Numbered from the stretch's first letter, positions 40,494 through 52,511 are shown. The stretch: DNA of 64,000 nucleotides from Sipunculus nudus (GCA_026874595.1 CM049313.1:48533659-48597658); one strand, 5' to 3'. Made by a program: numbers and translations. Notes: a model not told the origin generated them from the letters alone.

Positions 40494-43400
40494 ATGAATA
40501 ACCCTCATTCCCCGCCGTCCCAGCGTCAGGGGCCCCAGCCTTTAATGATGGAGGCCGAGTACGCCCCGCCCCAAAATTGTCACCGGCTTGTCATTCTGGG
40601 GTCAGCAAAGGTCGGCAAGACTTCTATTGTGTCACGGTTCCTGAATAACCGCTTCGATGAAAACTACACGCCTACGATTGAGGATTTCCATTGTAAAGTT
40701 TATAGAATCAAGGGAGAAACCCACCGTCTAGACATCCTGGATACTTCCGGGAACCATCCCTTTCCAGCCATGAGACGCCTTTCTTTACTAACAGGTAGGA
40801 TTTTTATAGATTAAGCGGAAGACTTTCCAAGTTATTTAATATATATAAAAAAACTACCTCATGGTAGAGATCAAAAGGAGCGTAACTGAATGTTCCGTGT
40901 AGAATTGGCTACTTTGAAGCGTCAATCAAATCAATATGGATGCACAGGATGTATTCGCCTATGTTCAAACATTGCCAGCCATTTGTTTCAGTTATGCAAA
41001 AGTGAATAGATTGACACTGCTGCAACTTTGCTTTCGGAGCGTGTTATTTTAACTAGGTATATCTTTTAGGCGCTAGTTCAATGTCACGGACTTTATTTTT
41101 TGCTTTAAATAAACATTACCATACCTTGGACACAACTATTCAGATATTTGGGATACGTTGATTCATAGGCGCTTGAAATTGTTATTACTATGGATGTAAG
41201 TGTAGATTTATGTTAAATTTGTTACTTTTCTGGGTCATTTCCCTTTAACTGTTACTTATCTGACATTTCCCTAGCTTTTTTCACACTATATGGTCCATCT
41301 CTATATTATTTACTTAATATTTGGATAGGCAGAGAAGGGGTTCCCTTCGTTAGGTCCGACATCCATGTCACATCGGTTTCGGACTAAATTTGAAGTACGT
41401 GCATGATTGGCTGAACCGTAGTTACGCCAGCGGTGTTACCATCAGAAGACTCGATCCATCAGCAAACATATTAGCCAATCAGAAAGCGCGTCCTCGTTTG
41501 CTATACATTGGCCCGTAAAGTTTGAACAACGCTAGGAAAATGCCTGATAAGTAATAATTATTAGGAAATAACCTAGAAAAGTAACACATTTACCCGAAAT
41601 CTACACTAATAGCAATTCAAGCGCCTGTGGTTAATTAAAACTATGTTTTTTAAAGTTATATGGACCCATGGGGTAGATATTGGGAGTAATGAGATTAATG
41701 TTAAAAGTGAGATACGGCTGTCCGAAGGCTAATACGGAGGCGATACACAACAGGCAGGTTCATAGTATACTTAAACAGGGCACACAATAGTACACTTGCC
41801 AGGACCCACATCCAGGGTCACAGTTAGTGGTCAATTTCATTCCTTGGCGACGCGTCACAGAGCAATGTGTCGTCACACGAATTGTGAAACTTGGATATTC
41901 TAACGAAGGGAATTGCAACAAATCGTAGATTTTTATCATAGTCTTTTAAGCCTGTTCAACAATGTTCGACATGTCCTTGTTAAATGTAGGAATCAGAAAC
42001 AGTCTTACAGCATCGCGCCCTTGAGCAGTGGTTGCATACAATTGTAGATTAGGTGATCGTAGATAGTCATAAAATGTATGTTAATAACCTTGTAAATAAG
42101 GTCAACATCGAAATTTATACATCAGGCCAAACTCTGACCGCTATGACTATCAAAATAAATGTTGGAAAAATTCTTCGGTCTTGCACTGTAGGGGCCTAAG
42201 ACGTTCCCCATATTAAAATCTTACAAACCTCTCACAAAGACCTCTCTTAAACCCTATAAACATCCCCTTCTTACAAAGAAAAGCATAATCATGGAAAAGA
42301 AAGACTGTCGTGCATTTGGATAATTGCAAATTACTTTGAACTAGAAATGATCTACTTGCTACTTTACCTTTTGATTTAGTCTGATAAATAGCCCCATTTA
42401 CACACGTTCTTCTGGAGCGCTCTACATCGTTTAGCGCGCGCCAAGTCCTCCAAGCGCGCCAGATTTCGAGGATTTTCGGTCTGGAACGCGCTACATTTTG
42501 AAACCGTTTTGAGTCGGTTCTACGTTATAGCGCGCGCGCGCCAGACGCGTCTGGCGCGGTCTACATTTGTGCTTACGAACGTGTGTAAACAGAAGTGGAG
42601 CGCGCTATCTATATAGACTCGGCTTCTAGTGACTGGGATTTATCCATGCGCGTTTCCAATCTAGACCGCGCGACATTGCAGTTGTTATATGCGTGTAAAC
42701 GCAATGCAGATTCAAGGCCGGGCCAAGTGAAATGCGTCCTAACTTAACAGGGTAGAGCGCTCTACATGGTCACTTGTTCCGGCACAGTGTGAACGCAAGA
42801 TAAAATGTAGCCAGCTCCACATTTTTTCTGGACCGGTCTAACGTGCGCCAATTTTTTCTAGTGTAAATAGGGCTAATGTTTTTTATCGAACAGTTCTGTG
42901 ATATTAACTCTTTCAATCCTGATCACAATTAACAATATTAAACTCCTGTTATAAAACGACTTAACTCTTCTTTGTATAAAACGACAATGCCATGTTTCAG
43001 ATTAATAGATATATGTTAAAATAATTTCAAAGTATCATTTAGGAGTAGTCTTCATTTATCTATGCTTGGGTGTTGCCTTGTCAGCACTGCTCTCTCATTA
43101 TCCATAGGGAAAATTGTTCAAATCTTTTGAAGCTGTGGTTCTACATCCATACAGTTAATTCCAAGTAATATGTCACAGGAGCTCAGCCGCGCTGCGACTG
43201 CAATATAGACCGAATAATAGCCCTATTTACACTAGAAATATGTGGCGCGCTAGACCGGTCCAGAAAAATGTGGAGTGGGCTACATTTTAACTTGCGTTTA
43301 CACTGTGCCGGACAAAGTGACCATGTAAAGGGCGCTACCCTGTCAAGTTAGGCCGCATTGCACTTGGCCCGGCCTAGAATCTGCATTGCGTTTACACTCA

Positions 43401-44639
43401 GATAAATACTGCAATCTGGCGCGGTCTAGACTGGATTCCCCCTTGCGCGCATGGCTAAATCCTAGTCACATGACAGCCGAGTCTTTCGGAGCACGCTGTA
43501 TAGGTTGCGCGCTCCACTTCTGTTTACACACCTTTAAAGAACAAATGTAGGCCGCGCCAGACTGAGTCTGGCGCGCGCTAGAATCTGGAACCGACTCAAA
43601 CCAGTGGTCAAAACGCTCCAGACCAAAAATCCTCGAAATGTGGCACGTTTGGGGTACTTGGCGCGCGCTAAACGCTCCAGAAAAACGTGTGTAAATGGGG
43701 CTAATAAGACCTGTCCTTAATGGTCATATTAAACCATGCTATTATATCCTATTCGTCAGGGCCAATAAAACAACTGTGTATGTGGTTCAAGAAAACACTT
43801 CCGATCCACAGAGGAAATTAAGTAATTTTAACTAACATATTTGTCATTTTGTTCAAACGACTGATTTGCAGCCAATGATCAATTTCTGCATCTATAGTTT
43901 TTTTGCAAAAATAAAAGTGCTGAATAAGTTTATCAGAATTAATGTTTCATTCATTCTTATAACTCTTTGTCCAGGTTTAAAACCTAAAAATAAATTAATT
44001 ATGGCTCTTATATCCAGCTGTTCTTAATATATTCATATATTATCGATATACAGCATATGTTTGGTCTTTTATATCTCTGTTGTAGGCAACCTATTTATTC
44101 TTGTATACAGCATCGACAACCGGGAGTCTTTCGAGGAAATAAAACGACTACACGATCAAATAATAGAAAGCAAAGGCCAAGCACCCCCGGGGGCCCCTCG
44201 CGCCATCCGTAAGCAGCAAATTCCCATGGTAGTCGTCGCCAATAAGTGCGATAAGGAGTCGGAACGACAAGTAGAAACGGAGGAGCTTGTGAATTATGTG
44301 GAGAACTTACACGGGACCGCGGGATGTATTGAAACATCGGCGAAACGTGGTGTGAATATCGAGGAAGTGTTTTTAAAGCTTTTTGATCTTGCCAAACTTC
44401 CTACTGAAATGAGCCCTTCACTGCACCGCAAAGTACAGCCCACTTACGTTGGGCGAACCGGAAGTCCCAGTAGCGGAAGAAGAGTGACCATCCGGCGCCG
44501 GCTCAGCGACGCGTGCGGGGCTATAGCGCCCAATGTACGTCGCCCGAGCATTAGAACAGACCTACTTATGTTACAGACCAAAAGACAACTGAGCGAATCG
44601 GATGATTCCGGGAGGGATGGAAAGTGTGTTTTACAGTAG
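40494..44639 (+). CDS. RASD: RASD-family (Dexras1/Rhes-like) Ras GTPase, two coding exons
   Basis: The coding exons are 40494-40794 and 44086-44639, joined in phase 1 through a GTAGG donor and a TTGTAG acceptor, giving 284 aa (human RASD1 has 281). Motifs: P-loop GSAKVGKTS at residues 36-44, switch I around YTPTIEDFH (58-66), DTSGNHPF (83-90) in place of the usual DTAGQ, NKCD (153-156), ETSAK (183-187), KLPTEMSPSLHRKV (204-217), RRPSIRTDLL (252-261) and the prenylation box CVLQ (281-284). DTSGNHPF, EMSP-LHRKV and RRPS-DL are signatures of the Dexras1/Rhes subfamily. Known members are membrane-bound, prenylated GTPases that modulate heterotrimeric G-protein and adenylyl cyclase signalling; that role is inferred here. 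ATG 40494 lies 6 nt after an acceptor (AG at 40486-40487), so the 5' UTR is spliced. The ~80-residue tail after the G domain is basic and serine-rich, as in the family. I cannot separate RASD1 from RASD2; an invertebrate gene probably predates that split. Confidence 0.95.
41167..41626. mobile_element. Foldback MITE with ~100-bp terminal inverted repeats
   Basis: The element begins AGGCGCTTGAAATTG and ends CAATTCAAGCGCCT. The two ends can be paired for ~100 bp, through segments such as GTGTAGATTT, GTTACTTTTCT and CTTATC..GCATT..CCTAG. The ~250-bp middle has no ORF. No clear target-site duplication was seen, so the superfamily is undecided. It sits in the RASD intron. Confidence 0.75.
42389..42875 (+). 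mobile_element. MITE copy 1 of a GC-rich TIR family (RASD intron)
   Basis: The ends are TAGCCCCATTTACACA and TGTAAATAGGGCTA, near-perfect terminal inverted repeats of ~14-16 bp. If the outer TA is the target duplication, this fits a Tc1/mariner-type TA insertion; the class is not proven. The inside is unusually CpG- and GCGC-rich for this window and has a strong palindrome at about 42534-42556 (CGCGCCAGAC / GTCTGGCGCG). There is no ORF. Confidence 0.8.
43218..43703 (-). mobile_element. MITE copy 2, same family, inverted
   Basis: This is the reverse complement of the element at 42389-42875, aligned end to end at roughly 80-85% identity by eye. It starts TAGCCCTATTTACAC and ends GTGTAAATGGGGCTA, again flanked by TA. 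It keeps the internal palindrome (arms CGCGCCAGAC / GTCTGGCGCG). With copy 1 it forms an inverted repeat with a 342-bp spacer. Confidence 0.8.
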
Positions 44640-45843
44640 AATTATTTCTTCGCGTCCTGCCGTATCATCCATGCCGTTGTGTTCACGTGGATTCGCCTCA
44701 GGATGAACCATGTTGCCTCCTCTTTTCTATCGATTTCTGCCGCTCCTCACTTGGCTGTCTTTGTAATTGATCTCCGTCTGTACCTGGGAAATAGTACTAC
44801 TCACATGGTAAATAATTCCTTAACATTATCATACTGTGGTGCGCACTTACCAAAAAACCAGTGTGTAACATAAATTCTCTCTGGAATATAAAAATCTCAC
44901 CAGGGATGTGGAATAACAATAATTATATATATATAATAATTATACGGACCATGGAATTTAGATTGTGTGGGCATTTGCATAAACAAATCCATAAAATCTG
45001 TACGTATGCATTGTAAGATTCCTCTAACATCAACATATATTTTTTTAAAAAGGTTTATGACTTTTTTTTCCGCTGAAGAAACATTGAATTTTATGATACA
45101 TCTCTGTATCTCTTATTCTAACGGTCAAAGAAGAAAAACGCCTCTCTTACAGGATTCTCATTGCCAGAAAAATTGTCAATGGAAAAGACATACCGGTTCA
45201 CGAGGTAGTAAAAAGAGGTTGTGGCTACAGTTCACTTCCTGTGCTGGGTGGATTTGTTTTAGTTCCTGACACCAGAACATCTCACCTTGGGGGACAGTTG
45301 ATAAAACGAGAAGGCCATTTCCAATAGCATTTCTCAGCCAGTAATGGTTCCATAATTAAGGATAGTGCCTTTAATACGAAACTAATTGAACCATTACTGA
45401 GGCTAACACAATACTCGGCAGTGCTTCTCATTATATATCCGGGAGAAAATCTGCAAGAGGTAATTTTGCTTCTTAAGCATGTGTATGAATCTGTGAATTA
45501 ATAAACCAATTAAATATTAATTGTTGAGGATAGGAATTTGATTAAAACGTGAAAAGCATGCAAGGCCATTTTTCACGCAAGAACCATTATTTATTTTTAG
45601 ACGGACACTAATGCTTTCGTCATTTGCGCAGCAAATTGACATTTGCAGTCTCATGTTGTCAATCTCATATTGTCTCTCCAATGATTCTCACAGTGTAACT
45701 ACGTTCTATATCTTACTATTTTTTAAGCAGGGATTTAGGTCAGGGGCATCGACAAATCACATGGCCAGGTGTGTCGTACTTCCTTTCACATTCCTACTGT
45801 AAGATCAAGTACTGTGGTGTTAAATTACTCCACTTATGATGAT

Positions 45844-45879
<36 letters not shown>

Positions 45880-46017
45880 ATGAATTTATTCACAGGTATA
45901 AAAATAATATTTAGATTTGTATGTATGTTTGATACACGCTGTATTGCTCGGGCTGTAAACGTTGCTGTATCATGACGTTTGTGGTCCAGTTTGTTATGCT
46001 TTGTATACGAAAATAAA
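44640..46017 (+). other. Probable RASD 3' UTR with two candidate poly(A) signals
   Basis: No open frame continues past the TAG at 44637-44639. AATAAA hexamers occur at 45500-45505 (followed by TTGTTGAGG) and 46012-46017 (followed by a GT-containing stretch). Either could end the transcript. The second lies next to the candidate - strand exon at 46086-46354. There is an (AT)n tract at 45844-45879. The true 3' end cannot be fixed from sequence alone. Confidence 0.3.
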
Positions 46018-46085
46018 GGACTTGTCTGCGATGAATTGATTCTTCTTGACCAAGTATCAAACTCCGGGAAACCCAATATACTTAC

Positions 46086-46354
46086 ACACATAGGTCACGA
46101 GCGATACCACATGAAGTAAAAGAAGTCCAGTTCATTACAACAGTAAAGCTACCTCCGGAAGCCGTCCGGCCGCTCTTCTGTTTGTTTTGATGTTGTCGTT
46201 TCCTCGAGACAGATAATTTGCTTCCTTTAGATTTGCTTGTTTTACCGTTCCCTTTGCCACTCAATTTCCCTCTTTGACTGCAAATTGCTCCATAACGGAG
46301 ATGAACAATTGATAGCGGCCATTTTTTTGGCCTCTGATTTGGATTGTTATTCAT
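46086..46354 (-). CDS. Candidate first coding exon, unknown basic protein (partial)
   Basis: An open frame runs from ATG at 46354 (context GTGGAATGA) for ~89 codons and meets a strong splice donor, GTAAGT, whose GT begins at 46085. The encoded peptide starts MNNNPNQRPKKWPLSIVHLR and continues as a Lys/Arg/Ser/Gly-rich segment. The block is richer in G+C than its surroundings, with several CpGs. I do not recognise the family and found no matching downstream exon. It is tail-to-tail with RASD. It could equally be a chance ORF; the donor and the composition are the only support. Confidence 0.28.
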
Positions 46355-49248
46355 TCCACCACTGCTCGACTTGTATATGACTTTTTTTTATTTTCTAAGA
46401 GTATGCAAAAGTACCAAATGGTAACATATTACATTCAAACTGGTAGTATTTTGAGATGAAGCCAAATTGTTTGGGAACTAAAACACAGATGGCCAAATTT
46501 ATGATTGGTAGTATATATGTTCTTTAACCTTTGACAAAGTCTTTCAGTAAAAAGATGAGGGAGGCTTATAAATAATATATTAACGTTTATACCTGCGTTG
46601 TTTTAAAGAGAAAGAGAAGTGAGAATGTGTTCGTAAAGACGGTTAGTAATTTAAAAAATTAATGATTAATTTATTGCCCATGTTCATGTTCATAGTAATT
46701 AATTATTATTGAAAAACCTTCATTTGATCAACTTAAAACTGCCATCCTCGTTTTCTTTTCACCTTTTCCATTGATAAATACATCTACATGATATCAAATG
46801 GAAACTGACACAGCTCATTATTTAGGGAGCCTTTTGCTGCCCGTAATCTGAGTTGATTATGTCCTTGACATCAAGGGGTTGTATCCATTGAACTGTCGCA
46901 AAATGCTCATACTTAAACTGGTTTTCCTCGAACTCAGACTCTGACAAAAATTCTGAGACATGACACGTTACATTTCGTCAGCTTGTTTGAAGAATACACA
47001 ACTTGCAACAGTTCCTGAAATGGTGCAAATGAACAACACAAATTTACTTCATTTTCTAGTATACCTCTACCAAAAATAATTTTGCAGAATTAATATCTGT
47101 GGAAATTTTAGCGCATGGAAGCAAGGGCATTGATTATCAACACGAGCGTATCACCCGTTTTTGTGTTGTTATTGCTCGACAGGGATTATTCGGAGAGTTC
47201 ACCCGTTGGATACATTATAGCATGTTTCTGATAGATGGCGCTGCGACAGATCCTTCGCGAAATCTCCTAAAATGATCCATTTGAATATATGGAAGGTGGC
47301 CCCCTTAGGCCATACTTACCACTTCCTGGCACACTTCAATACTAAAGAATCAATTGATAGTTTCATAAAAATCAGCTTTACCAATCACGTACGTACCCAT
47401 TAATCTTATTTAGTTCATATCCTCCAGTAAACATTGTATCTGAAATATTAGTCATCACAGTTCACCGTGAACGTTATTTCCATACCTTGGTGTAGAAACA
47501 GGATAAGTTGCTTCTGTTTAATATGTAATCATTTTCAATGGCATTTTCGTCGTTTTTAAGTACATTTGTATGGGCCATGAAGTACCTGATCCCGAGGTGC
47601 TACTGTGTGTGTACACAACAGATAAATTGGGTCAACCACACAGACATACCACACCGGTGCATTATCTGGCCCATTGAGCCCTAGGGCCCAAAGAGGTTGG
47701 GTGACGGGGTTAATTTTTAAACTCAAACGTTTCGTGACAGCTTCGTATGTAGTAAATCTTTACCCAAACTAGATTTATCTTCTTTAAAAACGAACATTTT
47801 GATTCGTATTTGTAGGGGCTTTGAGTGGCAACAGTTTAGTACCACTGTCAATTGTAATATTGATTTATTTATGACACTGAAGACTTGTTGCTAAATCACA
47901 ATAAAAGTATCGTTTAAATATTCCGTCAAACATTAATTCGGTTTAATGTACTAGGTAGCTGATATTATAAAGCAAAGAACAGACTAAATAAACAAACTGC
48001 AGGTAGCTATGTCAAACTGGATGTTATGTGCGGTGAGTTGATTATTAAGACGCAGGTACGCAGCAGAGGGGACAGGCTGTCACCATTAAATCAGTCGTTC
48101 GTCGACTCAATAGTTTGCCTTACTCAGACTCAAATGTCAATCAATTGTTAAACATCAAAGTTCTACTTCCAGTAATTTAGCTGTCACCATGAGTCTAACG
48201 ATGAAGGATATGGTACAACTAAATCAGTAAAGCCGAGCAACAAGGAACATTACGCCACACTGCCAGTGTCGTAATTGAACATTTGAAATAGAAAACATGA
48301 TTTCCAACGACTTTTCCAAAGATCTGGCACAAAATATTATAGAGACAAAGAAACATGCAATAATGAATGTGTCGTTATTTAGTAATAAATGTTAAAATAA
48401 AAGTTAAATATACAGTTATTAAGTTCATGAATGATGTGGTAACTTGTTTTTAAGCATCTTCCTTAAAATTATTAATTCAGAATCAAAAACTCTTATTTCA
48501 GCATCAAAGTGAATCACGTCATTACAACTAAATCACCTTATAAAAAATATTTATAACCCATATTGTGCGTTTGTCAACAGTCCTGAGCCGAAGTGATTAA
48601 TAAATGTATATAAAGATCGCGTACACGTCCTATCAAATCAAAAGCAGTTTGCAACATTTACTTCTACTCTTTGATCACTTCTCAACGTGTCAATGCAGAT
48701 CGATCTCTGTGTCTTCTGCTGTTGTATACTGCAGCAACAAGTTTATCAATGCATGTGTTCTGAATAGCAACTGCCAATTTAATTAAATGATTTGGTTTGA
48801 AAGGACAGACTTGGTTTGCTGCATGCTTTTTGTACGCCATTTTAATCTGGCAATTTGTCTTGTAATATAACGGTTGCATATACAAATCAACTAGTTATTG
48901 TTGCCAACCAAGCAATAATGTTTATGCTTCTATAATTATTAATTTCGGAAACATGAATTGAAATTTATATTGAAGGTAAGGCTGATCTGTCCGAATTAAT
49001 GCGTCCACGAGAGATGATGGCGATACTGCGTTTAACAGTAATTGCCCTCATTCATGTCTCATAGGAAAAGGGGGTTACGCCTAGTATAATTTGTATGGAG
49101 GCAGCTACTGGAATAGTGGCCGAAACAGCGTTGATCTCAAAACCCTTTTCCGTATGATATTTCAGGTTGATTGGTAGACTGTTGAGATGCACTACTATAT
49201 TTGTCAGTGGTTCATGCACTTACACTCAAGGACAAATATAAACTTTAA
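46355..49248. other. No gene recognised
   Basis: AT-rich with short frames only. No repeats were picked out by eye. Confidence 0.5.
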
Positions 49249-49258
49249 AAATAATAAA

Positions 49259-49312
<54 letters not shown>
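49249..49312. repeat. (TAA)n microsatellite
   Basis: About 20 trinucleotide units, the only trinucleotide array of this size in the window. Confidence 0.95.
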
Positions 49313-49439
49313 TTATTTTTTTTTATATAGCACAAAACCACATTGCGGCTCTAAAACGCTTAAAACACAGTGTAATACACATAAATATCATAGCTGAGTC
49401 AATAATTTATATTAATACTTAAATAGAAAATACTGAAAA

Positions 49440-49717
49440 CTATGATGTACATGTATCATTCCGGACTATGATCCGTCGTGTTCTGGGGACAGCGGCGCGA
49501 TTTTGTTTATAGGGCTTTCACACATTCACGGATTGCAACACGGATCATTCCGGAGCATGGTTTGGAGATACCGGTCTTAATACGGAGCTCCCGGTGGCAA
49601 CACGGAAACTCCCGGATGTAGGCGTTGGCTACAGGGAGGTTCACGATGCCAACAAGGAGTGATACGGACCATTTTTAATCCGTGTACTCCGGGACGAAAA
49701 ACTGCACAGGTTTATTT
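49440..49717. repeat. GC-richer segment with repeated CACGGAT/CCGGA words
   Basis: CACGGATTGCAACACGGATC, ACGGAGCTCCCGG, ACGGAAACTCCCGG and CACGATGCCAAC recur irregularly between the (TAA)n tract and the partial LTR. It is probably an eroded transposon or short tandem array; the class is unknown. Confidence 0.3.
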
Positions 49718-50293
49718 TACATCACTGTCACAGCGATAAATCTTTTGAAATGAATAAGCCGGACGAACAGTTCACACTAATTCTCTCGGAGAATAAGAGT
49801 CCAATGGAAAGTTCTTGTAACAATCCCGAAAATAAACTGAAGTCCAAATATGATTCGTCACAAATCTAGAAGAAAATCTGAAGAAAATCTATAATTGCCG
49901 CACTTATCGGAATATGTCCCACAAACTGACATACACGCTTCTGTGTCCGCTGGGATATTCTCTCACCACTCTCCCGGCTTTAAAACACAGTCTCTTTATG
50001 AAACTTTTCACCTCAAGCCGAGAATTTTCCATTTCTCGAACAATCTAAAGAATCTAAAACAGTACACACATTCAAAGAACATACTAGAACAAAGAACGCT
50101 GTGTGTCTAGGATTCAACCAATGCGGATTCAACCGAGCCTGCAACATCCGGCCAGGCGAGGCCGCTACAACACGAGCTACACGGGGCACACAAACCAAAC
50201 GCCAACAACACATGAAACATCCGTGTGCACAATAAAACAATCATCTGTTAGACCGCTACACACAATAAAATGGGGCACCGGGCACCTGTAAAA
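49718..50293 (-). mobile_element. Partial LTR of the same family
   Basis: A fossil. It aligns in reverse orientation with the 5' two-thirds of the LTR at 39519-40355: the shared stretches around CTGTCACAGCGA, the Asn/Gln-poor AT-rich R region, and the promoter-side GGCACCTGTA end. It abuts a LINE reverse-transcriptase fragment at 50299. The boundaries are approximate. Confidence 0.7.
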
Positions 50294-50298
50294 ATACT

Positions 50299-50487
50299 CC
50301 TTAGTGTAGACTCTATGCTATGACCTATTCGGTGGACCGATTGTTTGGGTTCTGCTAAGTGATTTTGAACAATATGTTTGTTGAGTTGCTTAGCAACCAC
50401 TCTCTCCAGTAACTTGGAAAGAAATGCTAAATTTGACCTAGGGCGTTAGTTCTTTAAGTCATTTGCGTCTAGTGAGGGCTTCTTTTT
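50299..50487 (-). pseudogene. LINE reverse transcriptase fragment (CR1/jockey-like)
   Basis: The - strand translation from 50487 reads KKPSLDANDLKN, an in-frame stop where Tyr is usual, RPRSNLAFLSKLLERVVAKQ, then LNKHIVQNHLAEPKQSVHRI and GHSIESTLR. This matches the conserved start of non-LTR reverse transcriptases (LKNYRPISNL..LSK.LE..V..QL ... QSAYR..HSTET.L). Only ~63 codons remain. The coding sense ends where the LTR at 49718-50293 begins. Confidence 0.8.
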
Positions 50488-50844
50488 TATTTAAATAAAA
50501 ATAGATTTATACCAGAAATACGAAAGTAGGGTCCCGGCCGTGCGTTAAAATTTATTTTGAATATACGGATGAACAATCGTACCTATTGTACCAGAAACCA
50601 AAGCTGAAGACGGATTGGAAATGCGGGCCCCCTCCCTACGTATAGATGATTTAAAATTTTGTTAATAGCTACATTTTCGTATTTTACATAATTAAGACAT
50701 ACAACTTGCAAATAAGGGGTGTTGGTGGGTATACTATTATTATACGATAATACTATTTTATGTTAGGGGACAACCGCGCCTCAACCCCCAGATCGCACGG
50801 GAGGGGGGATGGGGGCGCGCAGAACCGAGCAAAAATGGGAAAAT

Positions 50845-51125
50845 AGCTATTGGGTGTACGACCTTGAAATAAGATCAAGGTAAAAAATAAATATCGTATG
50901 CAGGTCTGTCTCCTCTGACTTATATTGTACTGCAAGGTCTGTTCATGAAAATCACCCATGGTAGAGATCCAACGGAAAAAGGGACAGAGGTGAGCAATAA
51001 TGCAGAATGATATAGCTATGGAATGTACGATCTTGCAATTTAAGTAAGATTTAAAATGCAAATTAGATGCAAATCTGTCACTTATGGCTAATTTTGTGTA
51101 AAAATTAAAATGCTCTGAGTACGGT
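50845..51125 (+). repeat. Interspersed ~145-bp-unit repeat, locus 1
   Basis: Two diverged units, each with GTACGAYCTTG..AAATAAG..GTAAAA..ATGCARRTCTGTCWCYTMTGRCTWAT. One starts near 50858 and one near 51024. Shared with 55808-56050. Confidence 0.6.
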
Positions 51126-52291
51126 ATGTTGTTAGACATTATACTTTTGAATGAAAGCCCAAATGTGGGTTTTGGCAGTTATACATAGGCGGGCAGCAGG
51201 TAGAAGTGGCTTCCTTTTTAATGGGCTTTGTCAGTTCCCGTTTGTTCTAATGCCAAATTTTAAATTATTTGGAAATTAGGACAGGAAGATTGGGATTGTC
51301 TTTTGTTGGTGATCTCGTGTAGGATTATATATATTTCATTGATTATATGAACATGACTAATTCCAAGTTGTGTCTTTAATGTTCAAATTAAAACACAAAC
51401 TGACTCTCTCTTTCCCTCCAACGTCTTTTTCCAAATATTTTTGAGAGGCATCACTTCCCTCATACGATCTCATAGGAACAACCCTGGCTTACTCATAGAT
51501 CAACGGTTACACAATCAACTCCGAAGGCGAGTTGAGGAGCTATGTGCACATGAACTGTCCTGATGCCTTACTAACAAGCTAATGTAGGAGTCAAATATTC
51601 AAGCAAGGTCGAGTTGTCCTCTGTTTTTTATCCGATTAGCTGGCGCGACCGAACAGAAAGTCACGCCAGGCTGAGAGCCGAGGACCTAATAACTGAACAC
51701 GACTCATATATTCGGGGAGCTTTCTCCGAGAACTAAACGAAAGCAACTTTTCTGGGGACTGTACAATTTTACAGAAGACATTTGCAAATCCTTGAAAATT
51801 GTTTTATTTTTTGTTGTGATCCGAACGTCTGGTATAATTCCGGCCCCATCTCCACTCAGAAAAGTTTCAAGATACAGGCGCTTAGGAACTAGCAAGGACG
51901 CTTATATTATATTTGGCAACATTTTTCAGGTTATCAGGTTACCTAGAAACAGGAATAAAATCTGCCATCGGCAAACCCTTCCCGTGTGTATTTTTACGTT
52001 GTGCTTTTCGTTTTTAAAATCGATTGATGCCTTGAGACGGATACATGCGTCAGATTCTACTTTGCTGACTGTCATCAAAACTCAATTTAGCGCGCCATCC
52101 TCAGGAAACTATCGAATAACGCGGCGTATCAATCTTCTTTTTTATATTTGTCATTGAAAGTGTCAGGTGATGAAATTAGGTTCGTATTGCACTCAAGATA
52201 TACACGTGTGGAATATCATCCTGCGTCAATTTGTCTCCGAAAGTGGGGGGGGGGGGGGGAGACTCGCAGGTGTGGGAGGGTAATCAAATCT

Positions 52292-52296
52292 GGCAT

Positions 52297-52346
<50 letters not shown>
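52292..52346. repeat. (AT)n microsatellite
   Basis: AT run with one AAAT interruption, 30 bp after a G run at 52244-52259. Confidence 0.95.
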
Positions 52347-52348
<2 letters not shown>

Positions 52349-52483
52349 AAACTCAGAAATGGATCCAAATCCATTATTCTACTTATTGAAAACATCATTT
52401 ATAAAAATTTTATTTATTAAATAAATATAATTTTTAAATATTAGGGGTATAACAACATTGACCGTCTCCCCTTGCTTAAAAGT

Positions 52484-52511
52484 GGGGGGGGGGATACAAT
52501 CCCCCCCCCCC
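52484..52511. repeat. G-run / C-run pair
   Basis: Ten or so Gs, ATACAAT, then twelve or so Cs, a short perfect hairpin capable of strong G:C pairing. It may be the core of another poly-G MITE. Confidence 0.6.

Larger units (their letters stand above)
40795..44085 (+). other. RASD intron, 3291 bp, phase 1
   Basis: The intron is bounded by CAG|GTAGGA and TTGTAG|GC. It interrupts codon 101 (Gly), just after MRRLSLLT. About 1.4 kb of it is three TIR or foldback elements (41167-41626, 42389-42875, 43218-43703). The rest is AT-rich with no coding signal. Confidence 0.9.

Noticed and set aside
42389-43703. CpG island or promoter inside the RASD intron
   Set aside because: The CpG-rich sequence is explained by two copies of one TIR element in opposite orientation.
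44095-44337. 80-codon frame antisense to RASD exon 2
   Set aside because: It is a shadow of the conserved GTPase exon on the other strand.
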